From assembly GCA_964275345.1 (NCBI GenBank), contig CAXYBK010000003.1:558001-622000 (forward strand): a stretch of DNA of 64,000 bases. Direction: 5' to 3'. The notes beneath the pieces are model-generated. The model was not told where the DNA came from, searched no databases, and saw only the letters and a list, made by a program, of their open reading frames with translations. Source of the DNA: MED-G78 sp964275345. GTDB taxonomy: Bacteria > Pseudomonadota > Gammaproteobacteria > Magnimaribacterales > D2472. The position numbers and the translations under genes were made by a program. Position 1 is the stretch's first letter, and each line of letters opens with the position of its first letter. Below are positions 1-7,445 of this stretch, one piece after another.

Positions 1-636
1 TAGGCGATATGGACTTTAAAGTAGCTGGAACTGAAACTGGAATTACAGCACTTCAAATGGATATCAAGATTCAAGGCATTAACGAAGCCATTATGGAAGT
101 TGCGCTTACGAAAGCAAAAGCTGCTAGAAATCATATTCTTAAATGAAATGAATGCAGTAATTAATAAGCCTAAAGAGCTTTCAGAGCACACGCCAGCAAT
201 GAAGAAGTTTGTTGTACACACTGATAAGATTAAAGAAATCATTGGCAAAGGTGGGGCAGTCATTAAAGGAATGCAAGAGAAAACTGGAGCAACTGTCGAT
301 ATTAGTGATGATGGAACTGTTGCTGTATTTGGGCAGACTCAAAGTGCAATGTTGGCAGCTGTAGAGATCATTGAAGGCATTATTGAAGATCCAGAGCTCA
401 ACAAAGTTTATACAGGAACTGTAGTAAAAATTGTTGAATTTGGAGCGTTTGTAAATATTCTTCCAGGCAAAGATGGCTTACTTCACATTTCTGAGATTGC
501 TGAAGAAAGCGAACTGAAGATGTAAATGCTGTCCTGAAAGAAGGCCAAGAAGCTGAAAGTTAAACTAATTGGATTTGACCGCGGAAAGATGAAATTATCC
601 TTGAAAGCATTACTTACTAAAGAAGAATCTGAGTAA
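1..636 (+). pseudogene. pnp: Polynucleotide phosphorylase, 3' part, with three apparent frameshifts
   Basis: The left edge cuts into pnp, the 3'-5' exoribonuclease and RNA phosphorylase of the degradosome. From base 3 the reading is the end of the second RNase PH domain (GDMDFKVAGTETGITALQMD). It then continues with a KH domain bearing IIGKGGAVIK and an S1 domain (VYTGTVVKIVEFGAFVNILPGKDGLLHISEIAEE). These parts are not in one frame. An extra A near 141-143 shifts before NEMNAVI. A shift near 508-511 separates ..IAEE from RTEDVNAVLKEGQE. One extra base near 554 precedes KVKLIGFDRGKMKLSLKALL. The restored frame stops at 634-636. Family identity is clear. Three indels within about 420 bases, in a housekeeping gene at the window edge, could be sequence errors or real decay; the sequence alone does not decide. 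Confidence 0.85.
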
Positions 637-672
637 AGTCAAATTATTGCAACTAATTTTTATATATAAAAT

Positions 673-706
673 TTGATCCTTTTTGCTTTTTATGGTCTTA
701 TATAAT
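673..706 (+). promoter_or_regulatory. Candidate promoter for the small membrane protein genes
   Basis: A perfect TATAAT lies at 701-706, 39 bases ahead of the start at 745. No good -35 sits at 16-18 bases; TTGATC at 673 is too far (22). The gene downstream has a strong GGGGGAG ribosome site and a terminator, so it is probably a separate unit from pnp. This is motif matching only. Confidence 0.4.
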
Positions 707-744
707 CTGTAAATCTATAAAAAACCTTAATAGGGGGAGTTAAT

Positions 745-966
745 ATGGATAACATGTGGAGAATGATAAATGATACAGTTAGTCAACTAACTGGTGTTGT
801 AACTGGATTGTTAGGACTTGGAATTGTTGCAGGTATAGCCTACGGCGGAGAAGTCTTTGGAATGAATGTAATTGCAGGTATCACTGAAGTAGTTAGCGAT
901 TTAGCTAGTCAGGGATTAGTTGGATTACTAGTATTAGCAATCGTATTGAGCCTTCTTAATAAGTAA
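745..966 (+). CDS. Small two-helix membrane protein, unknown function (copy 1)
   Basis: I do not recognise this 73-residue protein. It has a short polar N-terminus (MDNMWRMINDTVSQ). A glycine-rich hydrophobic segment follows at about 17-34 (GVVTGLLGLGIVAGIAYG), then an amphipathic middle (EVFGMNVIAGITEVVSDLASQ) and a second hydrophobic helix at about 57-71 ending in NK. There is no signal peptidase site or lipobox. The ribosome site GGGGGAG sits 7-8 bases before ATG and is among the strongest in the window. The next gene encodes a protein with the same helix-GxE-linker-helix plan, so the two look like tandem paralogues. A strong SD and a perfect terminator directly after the stop suggest a short, well-expressed transcript (inference). 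Confidence 0.7.
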   Translation: MDNMWRMINDTVSQLTGVVTGLLGLGIVAGIAYGGEVFGMNVIAGITEVVSDLASQGLVGLLVLAIVLSLLNK

Positions 967-982
967 ATTATTTAAAGGTCAT

Positions 983-1013
983 ATTGGGAAGGTTTAAACC
1001 TTCCCAATTTTTT
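983..1013 (+). terminator. Intrinsic terminator after the first small membrane gene
   Basis: A perfect 26-base inverted repeat spans 983-1008 (ATTGGGAAGGTTT and its complement) and is followed by five more T. It lies 16 bases after the stop of the 745 gene. It is the best intrinsic terminator in the window. The next start codon follows only 8 bases later, so the hairpin occupies the place where a ribosome binding site would be. Confidence 0.85.
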
Positions 1014-1021
1014 AAAAAAAA

Positions 1022-1261
1022 ATGAATTTAAAACTCACACTTCAATCGATCACAACTTTTCTTAATAAGTTAACAAAATTATTAATACCTTTAGTGCTAG
1101 TAGCACTGCTTATGGGTATCATATTGGGAACAGAAACTCCATTTGTAGGAGATGTTTATAAGAATGTAGCAGATATATTAAACATGTTGGGAGAGGATGC
1201 TCTTCTTGCTTTAATATCCATAGTTATTATTCTTACTTATCTTAAAGAAAGACTAAGTTAG
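1022..1261 (+). CDS. Small two-helix membrane protein, unknown function (copy 2)
   Basis: This 79-residue protein has two hydrophobic helices, at about 21-36 (LLIPLVLVALLMGIIL) and about 61-73 (LLALISIVIILTY). The linker GTETPFVGDVYKNVADILNMLGEDA matches the plan of the preceding gene (GGEVFGMNVIAGITEVVSDLASQGL), so the two are probably diverged tandem copies. The N-terminus is longer and basic (NLKLTLQSITTFLNKLTK). The ATG follows a run of A and the terminator hairpin, with no Shine-Dalgarno. An in-frame TAA at 1013-1015 rules out an upstream start. Function is unknown. Expression would need readthrough or a start within the A-rich leader. Confidence 0.65.
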   Translation: MNLKLTLQSITTFLNKLTKLLIPLVLVALLMGIILGTETPFVGDVYKNVADILNMLGEDALLALISIVIILTYLKERLS

Positions 1262-1355
1262 ATCTGTTCTTTCTAGAAAAAAAAATTTCTTTTTTTTATA
1301 CACACCACTATTCTTATACTTTAATAAATAAAGTTTATTTATGGTATTTAAAATA

Positions 1356-1432
1356 TGGTGGTTATGGGTGGACTTGAACCACCGACCCCGGCATTATGAA
1401 TGCCGTGCTCTAACCAGCTGAGCTACATAACC
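1356..1432 (-). tRNA. tRNA-Met (CAT), elongator type
   Basis: The minus strand folds as a 77-nucleotide tRNA with encoded CCA. The acceptor GGTTATG pairs with CATAACC. The D-arm contains AGCTCAGCTGGTTAGAGC. The anticodon stem CGGCA/TGCCG encloses TTCATAA (anticodon CAT). The T-arm contains GGTTCAAGTCC. The body resembles elongator tRNA-Met (GTAGCTCAG, TCATAAT, GGGGTC) more than initiator or lysidine-type tRNA-Ile. It lies after ychF on the same strand but has its own promoter-like sequence. Confidence 0.93.
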
Positions 1433-1441
1433 ATGCGTAGA

Positions 1442-1469
1442 ATGATAGTTGCTAAAATTTAAGAGTCAA
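1442..1469 (-). promoter_or_regulatory. Promoter of tRNA-Met
   Basis: On the minus strand TTGACT (1464-1469), a 16-base spacer and TATCAT (1442-1447) form a good sigma-70 promoter. The -10 ends 9 bases before the mature tRNA 5' end at 1432, so transcription would begin almost at the tRNA itself. Confidence 0.7.
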
Positions 1470-1488
1470 TATCTTTATATAATTAACC

Positions 1489-2577
1489 TTAGACATTGAA
1501 TTTAAAATGAATAACATCACCATCTTTAACAATATATTCTTTTCCTTCTAAGCGCCATTTACCATTCTCTTTAGCGCCTGCTTCACCTTTATTTGTAATG
1601 TAGTCATCAAAAGCAATTACCTCAGCTTTGATAAATCCTCTTTCAAAATCTGTATGAATTACCCCAGCAGCATTTGGTGCTGAGGCATTTAATGGAATAG
1701 TCCATGCTCTAATTTCTTGAGGCCCCGCTGTAAAGTAGGTTTGGAGCCCAAGTATTTCATAGCCTTTAAATATAACTTTATTTAATACAGGCTCATCCAT
1801 CTCCATTAACTCAAGATATTCACTTCTTTCTTCATCTTCCAATAAAGCTATTTCTTGTTCAATTTTAATAAAGGTCGGAACAACATCATGATTTAAATTT
1901 CTTGCAAAATCTTCAAGACTATTAAGTAATTCTTTTGATCTTGAGTCATCAGATACATTTGCAATATAAAACATAGGTTTGATTGTTAGCAGATGAAGAC
2001 TTTTCACAAAAGCTTTTTCCTCATCATCAAAACTTTCAAGAGATATAAACTTTCCTGACTCTAGTTCTGATTTGATTCTATTTAGTATCTCATGATCTTT
2101 TTTATTTTGTTGATCAGAAGTTTTTAAAAGCTTTTCTGTTTTCATTAAACGTTTTAAGACAGACTCTAGATCGGCAAAAATTAATTCTAGATTAATTATT
2201 TCTGCATCTCGAACAGGGTCAACAGAGCCATCTACATGTGTGATGTTCTGATCTTCAAAACACCTGACTACATGAGCAAGAGCTTGCATTTCTCTTATAT
2301 TTGATAGAAAAGCATTACCTAAACCTTCTCCTTGAGATGCTCCTTTAACCAATCCGGCTATATCAACTAAATCTAGTGTAGTAGGTATTATTTTTTTAGA
2401 GACTACAATGTCCTGGAGCATATCCAAGCGTTTATCTGGTAATGGGACTATCCCTACGTTCGGCTCTATAGTACAAAATGGAAAATTCTCAGCTGGTATA
2501 GCAGATTTAGTTAATGCATTAAAAAGAGTAGACTTACCAACATTTGGAAGACCTATTATTCCACATTTAAAACCCAT
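1489..2577 (-). CDS. ychF: Redox-regulated P-loop ATPase/GTPase YchF
   Basis: YchF (OLA1 family) is an Obg-related P-loop protein that binds ribosomes, prefers ATP and acts in stress responses. The 362-residue protein matches the usual 363. The P-loop GLPNVGKST is at 9-17 and DIAG of the G3 region at 72-75. NVSD stands where canonical GTPases have NKxD, as expected for this family. A helical insert follows at about 130-200. The C-terminal TGS domain contains FTAGPQEIRAW and ..HTDFERGFIKAEVIAFDDY. It follows pth by 5 bases, the usual gammaproteobacterial order, and is the last protein gene of the prs-side operon before tRNA-Met. Confidence 0.97.
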   Translation of the reverse strand: MGFKCGIIGLPNVGKSTLFNALTKSAIPAENFPFCTIEPNVGIVPLPDKRLDMLQDIVVSKKIIPTTLDLVDIAGLVKGASQGEGLGNAFLSNIREMQALAHVVRCFEDQNITHVDGSVDPVRDAEIINLELIFADLESVLKRLMKTEKLLKTSDQQNKKDHEILNRIKSELESGKFISLESFDDEEKAFVKSLHLLTIKPMFYIANVSDDSRSKELLNSLEDFARNLNHDVVPTFIKIEQEIALLEDEERSEYLELMEMDEPVLNKVIFKGYEILGLQTYFTAGPQEIRAWTIPLNASAPNAAGVIHTDFERGFIKAEVIAFDDYITNKGEAGAKENGKWRLEGKEYIVKDGDVIHFKFNV

Positions 2578-2582
2578 AATTT

Positions 2583-3146
2583 TTATGTATGAAGTTGAAG
2601 TTGAGCTTCAGAGAATTTTTTTTCACATATGAGATTAAAAACTTTACTTAAGTCATAAAAACCTTCCTCTATAAGGGTTTTATCTTTTGGTTTAGATTTA
2701 CTTAGAACCCAATTAGTAACATCACTTTTATCTCCTGGATGACCTATACCAATTCTTATCCTATAAAATTTTTTTGAACCAGTTTTCTCAAATATATCTT
2801 TTAGTCCGTTATGACCTCCATGCCCACCACCAAGTTTAATTTTTACTTCGCCTGGATTAAGATCTAAATCATCATGAAATACCACTAAATTTTCACAGGA
2901 AATATTAGAATAACGCATTATTTTTTGAATTGTTTTACCTGTATTATTTACAAAGTTAGTTGGTATAGCCAAGATAAAGTCATTATTGGAAGAGGTGGCT
3001 ATTTTTGCTTCAAGTTTTTCTTTTAAAACAAACTCAAGATTAAGTTCATGACAAATCTTATTTAACCAGTCTTTACCAATGTTATGTTTTGTTTCATCAT
3101 ATTTAGCACCTGGATTACCAATGCCAATAAAACATAATTTAGACAC
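2583..3146 (-). CDS. pth: Peptidyl-tRNA hydrolase
   Basis: Pth releases peptides from peptidyl-tRNA that drops off the ribosome. The 187-residue protein contains GIGNPGAKYDETKHNIG with substrate-binding Asn11 and catalytic His21. Asn68 lies in NFVNNTG and Asp93 in VVFHDDLDL. The glycine-rich loop KLGGGHGGHNG is also present. Length is normal for the bacterial family. It lies 3 bases after rplY and 5 before ychF and is surely co-transcribed with them. Confidence 0.97.
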   Translation of the reverse strand: MSKLCFIGIGNPGAKYDETKHNIGKDWLNKICHELNLEFVLKEKLEAKIATSSNNDFILAIPTNFVNNTGKTIQKIMRYSNISCENLVVFHDDLDLNPGEVKIKLGGGHGGHNGLKDIFEKTGSKKFYRIRIGIGHPGDKSDVTNWVLSKSKPKDKTLIEEGFYDLSKVFNLICEKKFSEAQLQLHT

Positions 3147-3149
3147 TTT

Positions 3150-3851
3150 CTAGCTTTCTTCAGATCCTTCATCAGGACTTTCAGCACTATCAGAGGCTTC
3201 TGCACCTTCCTCGCCTTCAGATCCTGCTTCTGCACCTTCCTCGCCTTCAATCTCAACAGGCTCTTCTTCAACAGCTTTAGGAGCATTAACTGAAACAACC
3301 ATTTGGTCTTGCCCATCTTCTAAACCAGAAATCTCTGCACCTTCAGGAAGAGCTACCTCAGTTAACCTGATTCCATCACCTAGGGCTATTTCTGTAACAT
3401 CTACTTCAATAGCTTCAGGAATATTACCTGCCAGACAAAGAACTTCAATTTCACGTAACAGCTTCGTTAAAATTCCGCCTTCCATTTTCACTCCAGCACA
3501 TTCTTCTTCATTCATGTATCTGAAAGGGACAACAACTTTTAATTTAGTTTTACTAGATACTCTTAGAAAATCTGCATGTAAGAACTTGCCTTTTGCAGGA
3601 TCTCTCTGAAGTTCTTTAAGAACAACTTTTTCCTCTTTCTCACCAATCTTGATTTTTAAAACCTGAGTGTAAAAAAGTTCATTTTCTGATGCTTTTGTTA
3701 ATTCATTAAGAGGTAATTTAATATTTTCACCAGGAAGCTCATTACCATAAATAACAGCAGGAATCATCACATCGATTCTTCTGATTACTCTAGCTTTGTT
3801 TGATCCAGTTCTTTCTCTAGGATCTGCATTTAAAATTATTTCTTGTGTCAT
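3150..3851 (-). CDS. rplY: 50S ribosomal protein L25 (general stress protein CTC form)
   Basis: L25 binds 5S rRNA. This is the long two-domain CTC form of 233 residues rather than the 94-residue E. coli form. The N-terminal 5S-binding domain (about 1-95) has the family motifs ADPRERTGSNKARVIRR and VIYG. The second beta domain runs from about 96 to 190. The last 40 or so residues are an acidic tail (EEEPVEIEGEEGAEAG..) built partly from a 10-residue repeat. It lies between prs and pth, the standard order. Confidence 0.95.
   Translation of the reverse strand: MTQEIILNADPRERTGSNKARVIRRIDVMIPAVIYGNELPGENIKLPLNELTKASENELFYTQVLKIKIGEKEEKVVLKELQRDPAKGKFLHADFLRVSSKTKLKVVVPFRYMNEEECAGVKMEGGILTKLLREIEVLCLAGNIPEAIEVDVTEIALGDGIRLTEVALPEGAEISGLEDGQDQMVVSVNAPKAVEEEPVEIEGEEGAEAGSEGEEGAEASDSAESPDEGSEES
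3196..3249 (-). repeat. Tandem 24-base direct repeat within the L25 acidic tail
   Basis: A 24-base sequence occurs identically at 3196-3219 and 3226-3249 (period 30). On the coding strand it gives two copies of EGEEGAEA separated by two residues. The identity at nucleotide level, including third positions, points to a recent duplication by slippage. Confidence 0.85.
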
Positions 3852-3868
3852 ATTTGCCTCTTATCTAT

Positions 3869-4831
3869 CTATGTAAACATCGCGCTTAAAGACTCTTCAT
3901 TGCTTAATCTTCTAATACATTCAGCAATTGTTGGAGCCAACGAAATGACGCGTATTTTACTGCATTTTTTACCTTCTTGGGACAATGGAATGGAATTAGT
4001 TACAACTAATTCGTCCATAGATGAATTAGATATTCTCTCTATTGCAGGACCTGATAGTACTGGATGTGTAATATACGCCTTAACGCTAGCAGCGCCTTCC
4101 TTTTTAAGGGCTTCAACAGCATTGCACAAAGTTCCAGCAGTATCGATTATATCATCGGGGACAATACAGATTTTCCCTTTAACATCACCAATAATATTCA
4201 TAACTTCTGATTCATTAGCAGCAGCTCTCCTTTTATCAATAATGGCAAGCTCAGCACCATCTAACTGCTTTGCAAGAGCTCTAGACCTAACCACACCACC
4301 CACATCAGGTGATACAACCACAACATCTTGCATATTTCCTTTGCTTTGTATTTTTATATCCTGCACCATTAAACCAGTTGCATAGACATTGTCAGCAGGC
4401 ATATCAAAAAATCCTTGGATAGTTTCAGAATGAAGATCTACAGTTAAGACTCTATCAATCCCAACACTTCTAAACATATCAGCAACAACTTTTGCACTTA
4501 TTGGAACTCTAGCAGATCTAACTCTTCTATCTTGTCGAGCATATCCATAATAAGGAACTACCGCTGTAATTCTTGATGCAGATGATCTTTTTAAAGCATC
4601 TGCAATCAACATAATTTCCATAACATTTTTATTTGTTGGAGAGCATGTAGGTTGGATTATAAAAGTATCATGACCTCTTACATTTTCCTGAATCTCCACT
4701 TTTATCTCACCATCAGAAAAATAGCCAATATCTGCTGAAGATATTTCCATACCTAAAATTTTAGCTACATCATTAGCCAGCTCAGGATTTGCAGTACCTG
4801 TAAAAATATCTAAATTTGGCTTACTTATCAT
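3869..4831 (-). CDS. prs: Ribose-phosphate pyrophosphokinase (PRPP synthetase)
   Basis: This enzyme makes PRPP from ribose 5-phosphate and ATP for nucleotide, histidine and NAD synthesis. At 320 residues it is a class I enzyme. Visible motifs are FSDGEIKVEIQENVRG at about 38-53, RQDRR at 99-103, VDLHSETIQGFFD at 131-143, the catalytic loop KRR at 200-202, and the PRPP loop PDDIIDTAGT at 225-234. It lies 20 bases downstream of tRNA-Gln and upstream of rplY. The tRNA must be cut from, or lie in, the leader of this transcript. Confidence 0.97.
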   Translation of the reverse strand: MISKPNLDIFTGTANPELANDVAKILGMEISSADIGYFSDGEIKVEIQENVRGHDTFIIQPTCSPTNKNVMEIMLIADALKRSSASRITAVVPYYGYARQDRRVRSARVPISAKVVADMFRSVGIDRVLTVDLHSETIQGFFDMPADNVYATGLMVQDIKIQSKGNMQDVVVVSPDVGGVVRSRALAKQLDGAELAIIDKRRAAANESEVMNIIGDVKGKICIVPDDIIDTAGTLCNAVEALKKEGAASVKAYITHPVLSGPAIERISNSSMDELVVTNSIPLSQEGKKCSKIRVISLAPTIAECIRRLSNEESLSAMFT

Positions 4832-4851
4832 GATTTAAATTATACCAAAAT

Positions 4852-4926
4852 TGGTTGGGGTGGGAGGATTCGAACCTCCGCATGACGGGATCAAAACCCG
4901 TTGCCTTACCGCTTGGCTACACCCCA
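4852..4926 (-). tRNA. tRNA-Gln (TTG)
   Basis: The minus strand reads a 75-nucleotide tRNA with encoded CCA. The acceptor TGGGGTG pairs with CACCCCA. The D-arm contains GCCAAGCGGTAAGGC. The anticodon stem ACGGG/CCCGT encloses TTTTGAT (anticodon TTG). The T-arm contains GGTTCGAATCC. It starts 3 bases after the ispE stop and ends 20 bases before prs, the place tRNA-Gln holds in many gammaproteobacteria. No separate promoter is visible, so it is likely processed from the operon transcript. Confidence 0.95.
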
Positions 4927-4929
4927 ATG

Positions 4930-5754
4930 TTATTTCATCCCTCTTAAAGGTGAATATTGTATAGCTTCAGTTAAAAAGAATCTCCAATTAATAGGTATTA
5001 TTTGCATTATTTTATCTAACTCATCTGAGTTTTTATAAGGAATATACAAAGTTGATCCAGTTCCAGTTAAAAGAATATTAAATGAAATAATATTTTTTTC
5101 ATAAAATGCATTTATTTCAGAATATTTAGAGAGAACAGACTTTAAAAATGAGTTCTGGCCTTCTTTGTTTATATCCACCGAAGTCTCAATATTTCTCTCA
5201 TAATGGGTAAACATTTCTTTTGTTGAAATATTTATATTTGGATATAAAAGAACATACTTAAGTCTTTCAGACTCCTTGAGCTCTAATTGATCACCAATTC
5301 CTGAAACAAATGCATTCTCCCCATTAATAAAAAAAGGCACATCTGCACCCAAATCTTTTCCTCTATCAAGCAACTCTTGATGAGTAATATTTAGACCCCA
5401 TATTTTATTGAGCCCCAGTAAAACTGTTGCTGCATTTGAACTTCCGCCTCCAAGCCCAGCACCAATTGGGATATTCTTTTTTAAATTTATCTGAATTCCC
5501 TTATCAATCTTATAATCTTTTTTGAGAATATTTACCGCTTTAAAGATAATATTGTCTTTCATTTCAATTAAAGGGGGCTCACATTTTATTTTAATTTCGC
5601 CTGAATCTAGATTAATTATTTCTATATCATCATAAAGATCAATAAGTTGAAATGCAGACTCTAAGTTATGAAATCCATCTAACCTTTTATCTAATATTTT
5701 GAGATATAGGTTAATTTTTGCAGGAGACTTAAAATGCAAACTATTTGTAGTCAC
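4930..5754 (-). CDS. ispE: 4-diphosphocytidyl-2-C-methyl-D-erythritol kinase
   Basis: IspE is the GHMP kinase of the MEP isoprenoid pathway. The start chosen is GTG at 5754, preceded by AAAGGA at 7 bases, giving 274 residues. A longer reading from TTG at 5790 lacks a ribosome site and would add residues unlike the family. Motifs are SPAKINLYLKIL near the N-terminus, the ATP loop IPIGAGLGGGSSNAA, GADVPFF, and a C-terminal LTGTGSTLY. It overlaps the end of lolB by 14 bases, implying translational coupling, and leads into tRNA-Gln. Confidence 0.94.
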   Translation of the reverse strand: MTTNSLHFKSPAKINLYLKILDKRLDGFHNLESAFQLIDLYDDIEIINLDSGEIKIKCEPPLIEMKDNIIFKAVNILKKDYKIDKGIQINLKKNIPIGAGLGGGSSNAATVLLGLNKIWGLNITHQELLDRGKDLGADVPFFINGENAFVSGIGDQLELKESERLKYVLLYPNINISTKEMFTHYERNIETSVDINKEGQNSFLKSVLSKYSEINAFYEKNIISFNILLTGTGSTLYIPYKNSDELDKIMQIIPINWRFFLTEAIQYSPLRGMK

Positions 5755-6232
5755 GTAAAAATCCTTTGATATAAATATTTTCAGACTCAATGGTTATTAA
5801 AGTAGTCATTCCCTTTCTATTATTACACTCAAAACGTGTTTGGCCTTGATTAAAAGAAGTAAGCTTACTTTCAATATTATTAGCCCTCAGACAATTAGAT
5901 ATAAAATTAAAAAAATCACCTAAATTTAAATCCTTAATAAAATCTACAGTTTTAAAATCAGGAGCAGGAGAGGTGGATATACCATTAAATTTATCAATTG
6001 TTACATTAAGAACATTTCCTAATAAAGGTTTATTAACCTGTATAATAACTATATTGTTTGAGGGAAATATTACAAAATTGTAATTCAAATTTTTATTCTT
6101 CTGAAGAAGAGTGAATTTTCCAATATATTTTTCCTCTGAAAATTGGGATTGGTTTATAGAAGCACATGAGACCAAAGATAACAAAAACGCTATTGAGAAA
6201 CTTTTAAAGATGAATTTACAGCTATTTGGCAT
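5741..6232 (-). CDS. lolB: Outer-membrane lipoprotein LolB
   Basis: LolB accepts lipoproteins from LolA and inserts them into the outer membrane. The 163-residue protein has a signal peptide with the lipobox SLVSC; Cys near residue 23 would be lipidated. Sequence similarity is weak, as usual for LolB, and it is shorter than the typical 190-205. The call rests on the lipoprotein signal, a beta-rich body and the classical place between hemA (divergent) and ispE. Its ATG at 6232 lies inside the hemA coding region, so the two divergent genes overlap by 23 bases at their 5' ends. Confidence 0.8.
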   Translation of the reverse strand: MPNSCKFIFKSFSIAFLLSLVSCASINQSQFSEEKYIGKFTLLQKNKNLNYNFVIFPSNNIVIIQVNKPLLGNVLNVTIDKFNGISTSPAPDFKTVDFIKDLNLGDFFNFISNCLRANNIESKLTSFNQGQTRFECNNRKGMTTLITIESENIYIKGFLRDYK

Positions 6233-7445
6233 AAATCATAAAACCTCTGATGTCTCAGAAAGAGAAAGGTTTATTATAGATGAGTCTACTCAGATTTTTT
6301 TAGAAAATTATCTAAAAGATAAATTTCCAAATTCTATCGAATCCTTCTTTGGTTTATCAACCTGTAACAGGACCGAATTCTTTTTTATAGCAAAGGATGA
6401 CGAAATAGACCAAATTTTTCACTCTATTAAACATGCTTTAGATATAACAGAAATACCAGATTCACATTTCTACTTTTTTAATAAAGAAGATGCTTTTATT
6501 CATATGTGTAAGGTTGCATGCGGTATTGATTCACAGGTTGTAGGTGAACAAGAGATCTTTGGCCAATTTAAAAATGCATATAAAACTGCTGATGAACTTG
6601 GTTTAATTAAATCAAGGCTGAGACTTTATATTGATAAGACTCTCGAAATTTCTAAAAAAATTAGAACAACAACAAAAATTGGCTTAAACCCTCTATCTGT
6701 AAGTGGCTTAGCTCTTAATTTAGTTAAGAGAATTTTTGAGAAGCCAGAAAATCAAAAAGTTCTTATTGTCGGTGGCGGGGAAATGGCAAAACTAATTATT
6801 GAAAGCCTATATAAGTCTGGTATTAAAGATATTAGCGCAATCAATAGAAGTATTAAAATTATTAATATTTCTGATACCTTTAACGTTATGCCTATGCCTC
6901 TAAGCTCTGCTCATAAGGCTTTAGAAGAGGCTGATATTATTATTGCCTCAGCAACCACTTCTGTTCCTATCATAGGCAAAGGTGCTGTTGAAAGCGCTCT
7001 TCAGGTAAGAAATAATAAGCCAATGTTATTTATAGACTTAGCTGTTCCAAGAAATATTGAGTCCGAAATAAAATTATTGGAGCAAGTCTATTTATTTTCT
7101 ATAGATGATATTGAAAAAATTACGAAGGATAATTTTGGTGAAAGGCTTGCTGAGGCTGAAAAAGCATCTAATATTATTGTTCATGAGGTTGAGCTAGCCG
7201 AAAAAGAAATTTTTAATAAGTTAAAAAGAACTTCAATAAGAAATAACCTTGCAGATTTATTAAAATCATTTACAGATGAAGATTTACTATTGCTAAGAAA
7301 TCAAGTGAAAACTAATGATGACCTAACTAGTTTAATTATTAAAAAAGCACAAGAAAAAGGAATTTCTGAATCAATTGCGGATATTAGAATTATTGATAAT
7401 CATGTAATCAGAGAAATAGTGAAAGGGTTAATCAAAGATGCATAA
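6210..7445 (+). CDS. hemA: Glutamyl-tRNA reductase
   Basis: HemA reduces Glu-tRNA(Glu) to glutamate-1-semialdehyde, the first step of C5 tetrapyrrole synthesis. The start is ATG at 6210 (MNLQLFGINHKTSDVSERE), giving 411 residues. The longer frame from 6111 adds 33 residues that mirror the lolB signal region and are not family sequence. Catalytic Cys52 lies in LSTCNRTE, HKT is at 10-12, and GEQEIFGQFKNAY, the NADPH loop VLIVGGGEMAKL and the LFIDLAVPRNIE segment are all visible. It overlaps prfA by 8 bases. Confidence 0.97.
   Translation: MNLQLFGINHKTSDVSERERFIIDESTQIFLENYLKDKFPNSIESFFGLSTCNRTEFFFIAKDDEIDQIFHSIKHALDITEIPDSHFYFFNKEDAFIHMCKVACGIDSQVVGEQEIFGQFKNAYKTADELGLIKSRLRLYIDKTLEISKKIRTTTKIGLNPLSVSGLALNLVKRIFEKPENQKVLIVGGGEMAKLIIESLYKSGIKDISAINRSIKIINISDTFNVMPMPLSSAHKALEEADIIIASATTSVPIIGKGAVESALQVRNNKPMLFIDLAVPRNIESEIKLLEQVYLFSIDDIEKITKDNFGERLAEAEKASNIIVHEVELAEKEIFNKLKRTSIRNNLADLLKSFTDEDLLLLRNQVKTNDDLTSLIIKKAQEKGISESIADIRIIDNHVIREIVKGLIKDA

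Noticed and set aside
1262..1355. Gene or RNA between the second small membrane gene and tRNA-Met
   Set aside because: Only A/T runs and a weak AATAAA/TTTATT palindrome; no frame or RNA signature.
3062..3316. Lys/Leu-rich 84-residue minus-strand frame across rplY and pth
   Set aside because: It reads the L25 acidic tail out of frame; the repetitive LKARKVQK text is a by-product of the tandem repeat.
3843..4385. 180-residue open frame on the plus strand, antisense to prs
   Set aside because: It lies wholly over prs, has no ribosome site and no family features; prs on the other strand is fully supported.
6111..6209. 33-residue N-terminal extension of HemA
   Set aside because: It is the antisense of the lolB signal region; GluTR proteins start at the MNLQLFGINHKT-type sequence.
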